Below are positions 53,101 to 62,127 of a stretch of DNA of 64,000 nucleotides, in pieces. Origin of the DNA: Chitinophagaceae bacterium. Lineage in GTDB: Bacteria; Bacteroidota; Bacteroidia; Chitinophagales; Chitinophagaceae. The translations under genes and the position numbers were made by a program. The notes beneath the pieces were generated by a model. That model was not told the origin of the DNA and made no database searches. It worked only from the letters and a program-made list of their open reading frames with translations. Where the stretch lies: positions 62,001-126,000 of the forward strand of contig JADKJX010000009.1 in NCBI GenBank assembly GCA_016720775.1, read 5' to 3'. Position 1 is the stretch's first letter; each line of letters opens with the position of its first letter.

Positions 53101-53757
53101 TTACCCCGGCATTCTCGTTATATACTTTTCGATCTGCTTTATCTGGTCAACGATCTGCGGCGTGGTTGGTTTATAGCCCTTGGCTTTTCTGAAATATTCT
53201 TTCGCTGCCCTGAATTCCCGTTTGTTCATCATGATGGAGCAGAGCTGTAAATAAGCGGCTGCATTATTTTCATTATCTGGCAACCCGGCTCTGATGGCCT
53301 GGCGGATATAACTCTCGGCCTGCTTCAGATCTCCTTTCTGCATGCTCAGCATACCCAACTGGAGTTTATTAGGTCCTTCGGCCTGCTTGGTCAATGAACC
53401 GCCGCCCAGTGACAGGCTTTTCTTCATATTCTTTTCAGCACTTTCAAAATTCTGGTCCACCATGTCAAGATTTCCTTTGATGGTATAATATACAGAACGT
53501 ACCGGTTTGATGAGTAGGGCAGGAAACCAGATATTATTCACCACTTTTTTAGCTCCTTCCATGTCGCCTTCTTCCATGTAGGTTTGTATGAGGCGCATGG
53601 GCCCGAACAGGAAATGACCGACGATGAGTACAACAGCAATGAGGTAGAGCACGAAGGATGGCCAGAAACTGGTTTGCATATGTGTAAAAATGGCCAGTCC
53701 CAGGAAAAGGGCACCCAGCCATAATCGGTATTTGATAACTACATTCAGCCACTTCAT
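53101..53757 (-). CDS. Membrane-anchored tetratricopeptide protein
   Basis: The ATG at 53757 (MKWLNVVIKYRLWL) is taken; a Met two codons earlier is possible. About 218 residues with two membrane segments (about 14-30 and 34-54) and a helical TPR part: NFESAEKNMKKSLSLGGGSL, LGMLSMQKGDLKQAESYIRQAI, LCSIMMNKREFRAAKEYFRKA. No enzyme domain. Probably a scaffold; unknown role. Confidence 0.8.
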   Translation of the reverse strand: MKWLNVVIKYRLWLGALFLGLAIFTHMQTSFWPSFVLYLIAVVLIVGHFLFGPMRLIQTYMEEGDMEGAKKVVNNIWFPALLIKPVRSVYYTIKGNLDMVDQNFESAEKNMKKSLSLGGGSLTKQAEGPNKLQLGMLSMQKGDLKQAESYIRQAIRAGLPDNENNAAAYLQLCSIMMNKREFRAAKEYFRKAKGYKPTTPQIVDQIKQIEKYITRMPG

Positions 53758-53886
53758 GTTCATAAAATTTAGGAGGGCAAAGATAAGGCTTGAGCAATGA
53801 TTTAAGAATGATGCTGTAAGATTGCAGGAATACCGTTATTTTTGCCCTCCAAAATCCGGTAAATCAGTATGAATACCGGTATTTTT

Positions 53887-53958
53887 GGCCCTGTAGTTCA
53901 ATGGATAGAATAGAAGTTTCCTAAACTTTAGATACAAGTTCGATTCTTGTCGGGGCTA
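53887..53958 (+). tRNA. tRNA-Arg(CCT)
   Basis: All arms fold: acceptor GGCCCTG/CGGGGCT with G-U at the first and sixth pairs, D arm GTTC/GAAT, anticodon arm GAAGT-TTCCTAA-ACTTT with anticodon CCT, T arm ACAAG-TTCGATT-CTTGT, discriminator A. The 3' CCA is not encoded. Reads AGG codons. Confidence 0.9.
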
Positions 53959-54096
53959 CTATATTACTTCTTTTACAGATATCTTACAGCTAACCCATCT
54001 ATCTGTATTTGTTGCGCCATACCAGGAAAAGCCGTAACTTTTATTAAAGCAACCTAATAACTGGTTTTTACGATTAAGCTGACAAAATACGAGCCT

Positions 54097-54681
54097 TTGC
54101 TTTCAGCAGATGAACTAAGCCTGTATATCAGGGGCTGCGCCCTGAACGAAAGAGAGAGTCAGAAAAAGATCTACAACTCCTTCTATGGCTATGCCATGGC
54201 CATCTGCGACTGTTATGCAAATAATGAAGACGATGCAGTGGAGATATTAAACGACGGCTTCCTGAAAATCTTTAAAGAGATACACCGGTATACACCTGCT
54301 TATACCAATGAAATAAATTCCTTCAAGGGCTGGCTCCGGAAAATCATGGTGTATACCGCCATTGACCATTTCAGGAAAAATAAAAAACACCATGTGGTAG
54401 GAGAGTTGGACATTGCACTGGTACAGCCGGCTACACATGAAGAGAGCGGTCTTGATAAAATGTCTTATGACGAGATCATCCGGTTCGTACAGAATCTTTC
54501 GCCGGCTTATCGCACCGTACTCAGTCTTTTTATCATTGAAGGATTTAGTCATGAAGAAATTGCAGATAAGCTGGGTATTTCGGTAGGTACTTCAAAATCG
54601 AACCTGGCAAAAGCAAGAAAACAGTTACAGAAAATATTATACAATCAAAATCAAATAGCCGAGATAAAAAATGTTGGATGA
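54097..54681 (+). CDS. ECF-type RNA polymerase sigma factor (second copy)
   Basis: About 194 residues from a TTG start at 54097; no ATG exists in frame upstream before a stop at 54058, and the sequence between (LTKYEP) looks coding, so the true start may be CTG 54079 or ATT 54073. Region 2 (VEILNDGFLKIFKEIHRYT ... FKGWLRKIMVYTAIDHFRKN) and region 4 (LSPAYRTVLSLFIIEGFSHEEIADKLGISVGTSKSNLAKAR) are typical ECF. Its stop overlaps the start of the next gene by 11 bases. Same arrangement as the sigma factor at 35251. Confidence 0.92.
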   Translation: MLSADELSLYIRGCALNERESQKKIYNSFYGYAMAICDCYANNEDDAVEILNDGFLKIFKEIHRYTPAYTNEINSFKGWLRKIMVYTAIDHFRKNKKHHVVGELDIALVQPATHEESGLDKMSYDEIIRFVQNLSPAYRTVLSLFIIEGFSHEEIADKLGISVGTSKSNLAKARKQLQKILYNQNQIAEIKNVG

Positions 54682-54880
54682 GGAAATGGACCATATAATC
54701 AGGGATGCGGCTGAAAATCATCACCCGACCTATAATGACAAGGCCTGGGAGAAGATGGAGGCAATGCTGGATAAACAGCTCCCGCAAAAAAAGGACAGGA
54801 GAAAATATATTTTCTTCCTGTTGTTCTTTTTGCTGCTGGGTGGGGAATTTATATTCTGTTTACCAGGTAAACCAGGGTAA
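54671..54880 (+). CDS. N-terminal part of envelope protein paired with sigma factor (frameshifted)
   Basis: 69 residues: a cytosolic segment with the same Trp motif as the protein at 33812 (KAWEKMEAML), a basic stretch (KKDRRKY) and one membrane segment (IFFLLFFLLLGGEFIF), then stop. The frame ends only because of a one-base gap: adding one G to GGG at 54875-54877 joins it to the open frame 54871-56115. The whole would be a three-part protein like that at 33812-35254. Confidence 0.75.
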   Translation: MLDEEMDHIIRDAAENHHPTYNDKAWEKMEAMLDKQLPQKKDRRKYIFFLLFFLLLGGEFIFCLPGKPG

Positions 54881-56115
54881 AGCCAAAGCTCCCGGAACCC
54901 ATCGCAGAAAATAAGACTGGCGAAAAACCCGGAAAATCCGATGGCAAAAATCTGGCTGTAGATCAGCAGCATGATTTGCAGAATAATGCTGCTATCACTC
55001 CCGCTGATGGCGGTAATGCGCAGAAGATAAATGCTGCCAGCCAGGTTGTTCCAGACCCCGTGAGCAGCAATCCGGGAGAAACTAATTTGCAACCGCAAGT
55101 AAACAGCAACAACGAAAGTTTTGTAAAAAATAAAAGAACAGCGCAATCCGGAAAAACCAGGTCAAAGATGCGGATCACAAACCCTGGCGTTACAGAAGAT
55201 GAGGTAGCAGTTGCAGATAATGAAAAAGGAAAGGGGAAGAATTCAGCAAGAAAGAACAGTCCTGGAAAAAGTAAAGTAGCTATACAAGCAGCAATTCCTG
55301 AAACGGAAGAAAAAGATGACATGACCATTACCCCGGTTGAACCTCCTAAAGAAACGGCAAAAAAAGATGAAGCAACATCGCAACATCTGCAGGCAAAAGA
55401 AGAACAAAAGAAAGATGAACCTGTAAAAGCCACTGAAACTGAAAAGAAAAAAGAAGTGGTTGTAACAGAAAACAAACCTGCTTCATCGCCGGATAAGAAG
55501 AAATCTAAAAAGACTATTGCCGGAAATTTTGGAATAACGGTTTCCGCCGGGCCGGATATGAGTTTTGTTTCGTTGAACAAGCTGGGCAAGGTTACCATGA
55601 TGTACGGCGCAGGGCTGAGCTATGACTTTGGGAAACGGGTTACCGTACGGGCCGGCTTCTATGCCTCTAAAAAGATCTATGATGCAAACCCCGATCAGTA
55701 TCATACACCCGGTGGCAATTACCCATACCTGTATAATGTGGCGGCAGCCTGTAAGGTATTCGAGATACCGCTTAGTGTGAGTTATAATTTCGCACAAAGA
55801 AAAAATCACAGTTGGTTTGGTAATGTTGGCCTTTCTTCTTTTTTAATGAAAACAGAGGATTACGAATATGAGTATAAAACACCTTCCGGGCAATATTATA
55901 AATATAACCTCGCAGTTAAAGACCAGAATAAGCATTATTTTTCAGTGCTTACATTGTCGGCCGGGTATAAGTATAAACTGAGCAGGCGTGTTTCGCTGCA
56001 GGCAGAACCTTATGTAAAACTGCCGCTGGGAGGCGTTGGTGTTGGAAAAGTAAAACTGAATAGTTCAGGCATTCTCTTCACTGCAACCATAAAGCCTTTT
56101 GCAAGAAAGCCATAA
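54871..56115 (+). CDS. Periplasmic linker and outer-membrane barrel of the same envelope protein
   Basis: The frame is open from 54871; the first ATG is at 54976 but lies inside a linker and is unlikely to be used. A long charged, Lys/Glu/Asn/Pro-rich linker (about 190 residues, including KKKEVVVTENKPAS) is followed by an OMP_b-brl-type barrel (ITVSAGPDMSFVSLNKLG ... YDFGKRVTVRAGFYASKK ... SAGYKYKLSRRVSLQAEPYVKLPLGGVGVGKVKLNSSGILF). Together with 54671-54880 it encodes one protein with inner-membrane anchor and outer-membrane barrel, coupled to the sigma factor upstream. Confidence 0.8.
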   Translation, partial: TRVKPKLPEPIAENKTGEKPGKSDGKNLAVDQQHDLQNNAAITPADGGNAQKINAASQVVPDPVSSNPGETNLQPQVNSNNESFVKNKRTAQSGKTRSKMRITNPGVTEDEVAVADNEKGKGKNSARKNSPGKSKVAIQAAIPETEEKDDMTITPVEPPKETAKKDEATSQHLQAKEEQKKDEPVKATETEKKKEVVVTENKPASSPDKKKSKKTIAGNFGITVSAGPDMSFVSLNKLGKVTMMYGAGLSYDFGKRVTVRAGFYASKKIYDANPDQYHTPGGNYPYLYNVAAACKVFEIPLSVSYNFAQRKNHSWFGNVGLSSFLMKTEDYEYEYKTPSGQYYKYNLAVKDQNKHYFSVLTLSAGYKYKLSRRVSLQAEPYVKLPLGGVGVGKVKLNSSGILFTATIKPFARKP

Positions 56116-56148
56116 GGAGATTACTGAGTTTTTGTTGAATATAATAAT

Positions 56149-56174
56149 AAAGGCTTCCGTTTCGGGAAGCCTTT
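56149..56174. terminator. Bidirectional hairpin terminator
   Basis: AAAGGCTTCC / GGAAGCCTTT, 10-bp stem, between the convergent genes ending at 56115 and 56197; T-rich on the plus side, A-rich on the other. Confidence 0.85.
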
Positions 56175-56196
56175 AATTTTAGTTCTCAGTAGAGTG

Positions 56197-57159
56197 TTAT
56201 TTCTTCTTTTTGTTCTTGAACAGAACAAAGTCTCTTGCTACGGTAAATCCCCAGCGGTATTCTCCTTTGCCCCAGGAAGTAGTGGTACGTGTAAGAAAAC
56301 GATTCTCTAAAATGGTGTGGGTATTGGTAAAGTTCACGTGAAAAATATGGCCAGGCGTTACCAGTTCCAGGCCAACCCCCCATACATCATACAGGTTCAC
56401 TCCTTTTAACTTCAACGCATCAATATTGCTTTGCGAACGGAAGGGATGAAAATAATCAGCAATGAAAACAAATCTTTTATAAATGGGTACCCGTATGGCA
56501 GCACCGAGGGCAAAAACATTCTTTACATCGCCCGGTACTACATAATTGGTGTGTACATAGGTTGGATTCAACTGGAAGCTGAGTATGTTACCAAACTTAC
56601 GGGCGATCAAAAGCTGCACCACCTGGCTCTGGCGGCTGGAAGTAGTTGGATAAAAATTCTCTTTGGTGGAATCTTTACTGTGTGTTACCGAAGAAGCAAC
56701 GCCACTGACAAATAAAGCCAATGACAGGGGATGAGAAGGATCCTTTTCCATCTGCTGCAGGAAGCGGTATTTAAAGGCCATCTCCCACAACTGGGTTACG
56801 TTGCCAAATCCTTTGTTACGGGATACCATTACATTGAAATTTTTGGTGATGCCGAATGTGAAACCGATCTTGATGTCGGTGGAATTATCCAGCCCGTACG
56901 CATTTTTAATGCCGCCAAAGGTTCCCCCAATGTCGCCAAAATTATGTACCACTTTAAACTCCAGGTGGCCCTGCTTAAGCATTTCCGTTGTGTTGGCATT
57001 AATAAGGCGCTGAGATAAAAAAACCGCCACCGGCTTTTTTATTGCCGGCGTGGCTCCTTTGCCTTCCAGTTCATTCAGCAGGTTATTTGCCGAACTGTCA
57101 ACCTGGGCCGCGGCACTCATACCAATGAACATATAAAAAATGAAAAGAAATTTCCTCAT
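56197..57159 (-). CDS. DUF5777 family beta-barrel protein
   Basis: 320 residues with signal peptide (1-18, GMSAAAQ). After a short linker (LLNELEGKGAT) the DUF5777 barrel follows: QRLINANTTEMLKQGHLEFKVVHNFGDIGG, NSTDIKIGFTFGITKNFNVMV, PTYVHTNYVV, VWGVGLELVTPGHIFHVNFTNTHTI, and the closing WGKGEYRWGFTVARDF. In related genomes it often sits beside cytochrome or lipid-peroxide genes; here it stands alone. Function unknown. Confidence 0.88.
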   Translation of the reverse strand: MRKFLFIFYMFIGMSAAAQVDSSANNLLNELEGKGATPAIKKPVAVFLSQRLINANTTEMLKQGHLEFKVVHNFGDIGGTFGGIKNAYGLDNSTDIKIGFTFGITKNFNVMVSRNKGFGNVTQLWEMAFKYRFLQQMEKDPSHPLSLALFVSGVASSVTHSKDSTKENFYPTTSSRQSQVVQLLIARKFGNILSFQLNPTYVHTNYVVPGDVKNVFALGAAIRVPIYKRFVFIADYFHPFRSQSNIDALKLKGVNLYDVWGVGLELVTPGHIFHVNFTNTHTILENRFLTRTTTSWGKGEYRWGFTVARDFVLFKNKKKK

Positions 57160-57280
57160 ATAATTTGTTTTAGGTTAAGATATTCTCAGCCAATAAATCG
57201 TAAGAAGCGGGAAAGGGGTTGCCAATCGATCCACACTCTTTATTTTTCTGATAAATCAGATATTAGTAACTTCTGCCCCT

Positions 57281-58711
57281 ATGAAAAGAAAATTCATACG
57301 TGATATTTCAGCGAATGCATTGCAACTGATCATTGTTCAATTCTGCGGTCTTATCATTTTTTATCTGCTTTCAACCCGGCTGGACAAAAATGATTTCGGG
57401 GAAATTAACTGGGTACTTGCATTATTGCTTACTTCATTTGGTATCCTGGCTTTTGGCATCGACCAGATAGCTGTTCGACGGGTTGCATCGGGGCTCGCTT
57501 CCGGAAAAGTTCTTTCTGTTTATCTGATGCATGTACTCATCGCAGGCACCGGCTTCTATTTATTATTACTGTCAGGTAAATTGTTGTTTCATTCTTTTTT
57601 TGAACAACATGCTTTACTATTATTGCTGGGGATAGGCAAATTGACCATATTCTTTTCGACTCCGTTCAAGCAAGTGGCTACCGGACTTGAAAAATTCAGG
57701 CCATTGCTGCTGATGGCTGTTTGTTCTAATGTTTTACGAAGCATTGCGCTTATTGTATTCGCTGTCCTGGATCAATTCAGCCTTACGGCTGTTGTCTTTA
57801 TTTTCATTGCCAGCGACATTGCAGAGTTATTAGTCAGCATCTTAATTATGCAGTATGTAATTAAAGTGCCGGTAAAACTACAGTGGAATAAAGGCGAATA
57901 CAAAGGTCTCGTTAAAGAATCTCTTCCCCAGTTTGGCGTAGCTGTTTTCACCTCGGCCCTGTCCCGGCTTGACTGGATCTTACTGGGCATCCTTTCTACC
58001 AACATCGTTCTGGCAGAATACAGTTTTGCTTATAAGGTATTTGAAGTGGCTACATTACCAATGCTGGTCATTGCTCCCGTTTTAATTCCGAGGTTCACCA
58101 AATTGTTTCACCCCGAAGCAGGGGAGCCCGGGGGTTCCAGGGCTGATAATCTTTTTGTTTTACTGCGTTTTGAAATGATCATAGCCTCGTTGGCTGCACT
58201 TGTTTTAAATGTTCTGTGGGTTCCTGTTATTGATCTGCTTACGCAGGGGCGGTATGGAACGGTGAATCGTCAAACTATCCTGCTCTTATCTGTATCCATG
58301 CCATTTTTGTACTACAATAATTTTTTATGGACAGTTAATTTTGCAAAAGGCAGACTTAAAATGATCTTCTATGTTTTTTTAATCAGCTTTCTTTTTAACC
58401 TGGCCGGGGATATTATCCTGATCCCTTTATTCAAGGCAGAAGGAGCCGCTATTGGTTACCTGGTCGCCATTCTCGTTCAGTCTGTGATATACCTGAAAAA
58501 AACCCCGCTGAATGGGCTGAAGCAGAACAGTTATTCGGTGTTGCTTTGTCCTGCCGCCGCCCTGGTAAGTGGTTCCCTCGCAACCATGCTTTTTACTCCT
58601 GCCTGGCTCATCCTGCTAAGCAGCCTTATTCTTTTTCTATTGCTTCTTTATTTTACCGGCCAGCTCCGTATTAATGACTGGTCTGCCCTAAAACAGATAA
58701 CCGGCTTTTAG
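57281..58711 (+). CDS. Polysaccharide flippase (Wzx-type, oligosaccharide flippase family)
   Basis: A 476-residue protein with about 12 to 14 hydrophobic segments along its length and the family start ISANALQLIIVQFCGLIIFYLLSTRLDKNDFGEINW. The motif NDFGEINWVLALLLTSFGILAFGIDQIAVRR is typical of MOP-superfamily flippases that move lipid-linked glycans across the inner membrane. It opens a polysaccharide locus that continues beyond the window. Confidence 0.9.
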   Translation: MKRKFIRDISANALQLIIVQFCGLIIFYLLSTRLDKNDFGEINWVLALLLTSFGILAFGIDQIAVRRVASGLASGKVLSVYLMHVLIAGTGFYLLLLSGKLLFHSFFEQHALLLLLGIGKLTIFFSTPFKQVATGLEKFRPLLLMAVCSNVLRSIALIVFAVLDQFSLTAVVFIFIASDIAELLVSILIMQYVIKVPVKLQWNKGEYKGLVKESLPQFGVAVFTSALSRLDWILLGILSTNIVLAEYSFAYKVFEVATLPMLVIAPVLIPRFTKLFHPEAGEPGGSRADNLFVLLRFEMIIASLAALVLNVLWVPVIDLLTQGRYGTVNRQTILLLSVSMPFLYYNNFLWTVNFAKGRLKMIFYVFLISFLFNLAGDIILIPLFKAEGAAIGYLVAILVQSVIYLKKTPLNGLKQNSYSVLLCPAAALVSGSLATMLFTPAWLILLSSLILFLLLLYFTGQLRINDWSALKQITGF

Positions 58712-58807
58712 TTGGCAACCTAAATCCCTGTATTTGCGATTTTAATACCGGATCAGGCCGGAAAGGCAATTTCCCGGAGCAGCACATCAGCATAATTATT
58801 TTTTTCA

Positions 58808-60463
58808 GTGAAAAAAACTTTAAGATCTTCTTACGGGTTAATCATGCCAGGCAAGATAGACTGGAGGCTCCTGATCTTTTTGTTGCTTTTTTTAAATGTG
58901 AAGCTGCTGGTTAAAGTGGCCGCCATCTTATTGATCTATATCCTGCGCAATGATTTTAAATTTGGTTTCAGACTGCGAAACTCCCGGTTGCCTCTTTTTT
59001 ACCTGCTCATCATCGGCATTGCTCTTTTTAACTGGCTCTTCTATGGGCTGATCGGGAATACAAAATACAACCTGGTATTGTTCACCGGTATTTTGTTCTG
59101 GGTTCTCTGTATTCTTGCTGCACAGCAGGTAAAACTATCTGTAGAAAAAAATGACACCGGAACGATACATCGTACCATCGTTGTTTTTTTTATCATCAAT
59201 GCAGTTGTTTCGCTGGCAGTATATGCAGGTATCATTGCGGAAACAGGTCATATAAACCCGTACACATACCAGGGAGACTATCAAAAATATTTTATCGGAA
59301 CAGGAGACTATATTAAGGGACTAACCTTTGATACATCCACCACCAATGCCGTACTGAATTCTTTTGCTGTCATCTACTTCCTGTCGAAAGGAAAGAACAT
59401 GATGGTTATTTTGTGCATGGCTGTTATGTTATTGACAGGAAGCAATGTCGCAAATCTATTGTTATCAGGTACTATGCTGTTCCTGTTCTTCTTTCAAAGC
59501 AATAGAGATCAGAAAAGCATAATTATCGTGTGCCTGGTCATGCTGGTAACATTCCTGGTAAAAGTATCTCCGCAGAATAATGAACATTTGTTGAATGTAT
59601 GCCAAGGCCTTCTTCATATACGCACTGCACCAAAGAGATCCGTTGACAATATTCCGATAACTGCCCGGCCCGATAGTGTCCTGACAGCAGAAGAAAAAAA
59701 ACAAAAGACAGCGCAATTGTATATGGACAGTGTTAATCTATCGCAGTATGAAAAGGACCTGAAAAAATCACAGGTTACCATGGCGCCTATGGCCATACCC
59801 GGCTTTATAGCAAAACCAATACTTCCTAAAGACAGCATACATACGCCCAAATTTCAGCACAAGAACGATACCAATGCACTGAAAAAAGATCTTATTACCT
59901 ATGTTGCAAAACACCCGGATGCTGTACCTCTTTCCTCCCGAATGGATTCAATGCCTGGCTTGCCGGGAAAACTTATGGCACTTCAGCAAACCGGGCGGTA
60001 TTTCCGGCAACATCCCGGTAAACTATTGACCGGAACCGGGACAGGTAACTTTTCATCTAAACTTGCTTTCCGGGCAACGGCTATGAAACTAACCGGGGGC
60101 TATCCTGCAAGCCTTGCTTATATAAGCAATGACTTCAGGTCTAATCACCTCGACCTTTATTTATATTTCTTCACCAATAAAGATGATTATCATTCGATCG
60201 TCAATACGCCTAATTCCACGTACGACCAGTTGCTGAGCGAATATGGTTTAGCCGGCCTTATTTCGTTTGTTGGTTTTTATATGGCCTTTTTTCTGAAACA
60301 ACTCAGGAAGCGTTCATATGCCATTCCTCTTTTCCTGTTCATGACAGGCGCTTTCTTTATTGACTATTGGTTTGAACAACTATCCGTGGTGGTTTTTTTT
60401 GAATTACTGGTATGGCTTAACATAAAAGAAGAATCAAACAAAAAGATCAATGAAGCCGCCTGA
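58808..60463 (+). CDS. O-antigen ligase/polymerase-like membrane protein
   Basis: A 551-residue protein from a GTG start (ATG 58844 is possible). Hydrophobic segments fill residues 18-265 and 475-545, with a large hydrophilic loop (about 270-470) containing GTGTGNFSSKLAFRATAM, a Wzy/WaaL-like stretch. It resembles the Wzy polymerase or O-antigen ligase class; which of the two is not decidable from sequence alone. It overlaps the next gene by 14 bases. Confidence 0.75.
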   Translation: MKKTLRSSYGLIMPGKIDWRLLIFLLLFLNVKLLVKVAAILLIYILRNDFKFGFRLRNSRLPLFYLLIIGIALFNWLFYGLIGNTKYNLVLFTGILFWVLCILAAQQVKLSVEKNDTGTIHRTIVVFFIINAVVSLAVYAGIIAETGHINPYTYQGDYQKYFIGTGDYIKGLTFDTSTTNAVLNSFAVIYFLSKGKNMMVILCMAVMLLTGSNVANLLLSGTMLFLFFFQSNRDQKSIIIVCLVMLVTFLVKVSPQNNEHLLNVCQGLLHIRTAPKRSVDNIPITARPDSVLTAEEKKQKTAQLYMDSVNLSQYEKDLKKSQVTMAPMAIPGFIAKPILPKDSIHTPKFQHKNDTNALKKDLITYVAKHPDAVPLSSRMDSMPGLPGKLMALQQTGRYFRQHPGKLLTGTGTGNFSSKLAFRATAMKLTGGYPASLAYISNDFRSNHLDLYLYFFTNKDDYHSIVNTPNSTYDQLLSEYGLAGLISFVGFYMAFFLKQLRKRSYAIPLFLFMTGAFFIDYWFEQLSVVVFFELLVWLNIKEESNKKINEAA

Positions 60464-61430
60464 TCCAAAGATAACCGTATTGATGCCTGCTTTTAATGCA
60501 GAAAAATATATCGGCGAAGCCATCGGTTCTGTGCTGAACCAGTCATTTACGGATTTCGAATTACTCATCATCAATGACGGATCGACCGATGCAACAGAAA
60601 AGATCATCCGTTCTTTTTCCGATGAACGGATCCGCCTCATCAACCAGGCAAACCAGGGCGTTTCAGCCGCATTGAATATAGGATTGCTGAATGCAAATGC
60701 TGAATTGATCGCCCGTGTTGATGCCGATGATATTTGTTTGCCCTGCCGGCTTGAAAAGCAGTTTAACTTTCTACGTACACATCCGGATTATGTGCTGGTA
60801 GGAAGTGATGCGGCCTATGTTGACCGAAATGGAGATTTTGTTTTCCTGCTTGCATACCCGGCTTATTCAGATGCCGAAATAAAAAACCTGCCGATTGCTA
60901 TTTGCCCGTTCTCACACGTCACCGTCATGTACCGGAAGCAGGCCGCTCTTGAAGCAGGCATGTACGACGTAAATGCACACAGTTTTGAAGACCATCTTTT
61001 GTGGCATAAGCTGATGAAAAAAGGTAAAGTGAGCAATTTAAAAGAAACACTGATGAAAGTACGGTTCAGCCCCGGATCACTTACCATCGATGACGAATGG
61101 CGGGGAAAGGAATTCAAAAAACTAAAGCAGGCAGCTATACGCAATACTGCTGTGAGCCCGGAAGATGGTGAAAAAATACTTGGTATAATCCGGCGGCAGA
61201 ATAGTGAAAAGACAAAAACGGGTGCTTATTATTCCCTGCTGGCAAAAAAATACCTGTTCAACAATCATAATATTCCCCGGGCCAGGCAAAATATCCGGAA
61301 GCTGATACAAACATACCCGGTAAAATTACAGGGCTACCTCTTATATGGGTTGTCGCTCTTGCCCGAATCATTATTAAAAACGCTGTACAAAATGAAACAA
61401 AATAATTCTGTTTATGCGAAAGCAACTTAA
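60450..61430 (+). CDS. Family 2 glycosyltransferase
   Basis: 326 residues with the GT-A fold of family GT2: ITVLMPAFNAEKYIGEAIGSVLNQSFTDFELLIINDGSTDAT (nucleotide-sugar binding), LIARVDADDICLPCRLEKQ (D-x-D), and SFEDHLLWHKLMKKGK (ED near the acceptor site). Inverting transfer of a sugar to the growing lipid-linked chain. The next gene starts inside it (17-base overlap). Confidence 0.94.
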   Translation: MKPPDPKITVLMPAFNAEKYIGEAIGSVLNQSFTDFELLIINDGSTDATEKIIRSFSDERIRLINQANQGVSAALNIGLLNANAELIARVDADDICLPCRLEKQFNFLRTHPDYVLVGSDAAYVDRNGDFVFLLAYPAYSDAEIKNLPIAICPFSHVTVMYRKQAALEAGMYDVNAHSFEDHLLWHKLMKKGKVSNLKETLMKVRFSPGSLTIDDEWRGKEFKKLKQAAIRNTAVSPEDGEKILGIIRRQNSEKTKTGAYYSLLAKKYLFNNHNIPRARQNIRKLIQTYPVKLQGYLLYGLSLLPESLLKTLYKMKQNNSVYAKAT

Positions 61431-62103
61431 TAAAATCATATCACGATTAAAAGGCAGGAGTTATGAGATAGACGGGAGGATCCCTTCCTCATATTTATTT
61501 TCATTGGCCTGGGCGGGAGGCATTATGCGTATACGGGGCTATTTAAGCGGAGTTAAAAGCGATGGATTTTTATTCATAGGAAGGAATGTAACCCTTAAGG
61601 CAAGGTCACTGATAACAACGGGCAAAGGAGTGACCATTCAAAGCGGGTGTTATATAGATGCATTATCAACAGCAGGTATTGTCTTCGGCAATAATGTTTC
61701 TGCAGGAAAAAAAACAAGGATAGAGTGCACCGGCAACCTGCAAATGATCGGAAAGGGTATGGCCGTTGGAGATAATGTGGGGCTTGGGTCGGATAATTTT
61801 TTTGGTGCAGCTGGCGGAATTGAAATAGGGGATGATTGCATATTGGGCAACTTCATCAGTTTTCATTCTGAAAATCATAACTACAGCGATCCTTCTGCAG
61901 CAATCAGGTTGCAAGGGGTTACAAGAATCGGAATTAAGGTTGGAAAGAATTGCTGGATAGGTTCCAAAGCAATCATACTTGATGGCGCCGTGATTGAAGG
62001 TGGATGTATCATAGCAGCCGGCTCAGTAGTTAAGGCAGGGGTTTATCATGCAGATGGGATCTATGGCGGTGTTCCGGCAACATTTATTAAAAAAAGATTT
62101 TGA
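61414..62103 (+). CDS. Hexapeptide-repeat acyltransferase
   Basis: 229 residues; residues about 50-215 are left-handed beta-helix repeats with the [LIV]GxxxxI pattern (FIGRNVTLKA, IVFGNNVSAGK, AVGDNVGLGSDNFFG, IEIGDDCILGNFI, IKVGKNCWIGSKAIIL, IAAGSVVKAGVY), with His in SFHSENHNY as the likely catalytic base region. Probably acetylates a sugar of the surface glycan. Confidence 0.92.
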   Translation: MRKQLNKIISRLKGRSYEIDGRIPSSYLFSLAWAGGIMRIRGYLSGVKSDGFLFIGRNVTLKARSLITTGKGVTIQSGCYIDALSTAGIVFGNNVSAGKKTRIECTGNLQMIGKGMAVGDNVGLGSDNFFGAAGGIEIGDDCILGNFISFHSENHNYSDPSAAIRLQGVTRIGIKVGKNCWIGSKAIILDGAVIEGGCIIAAGSVVKAGVYHADGIYGGVPATFIKKRF

Positions 62104-62127
62104 TGAACTAAAAATCTACAGGTATCC

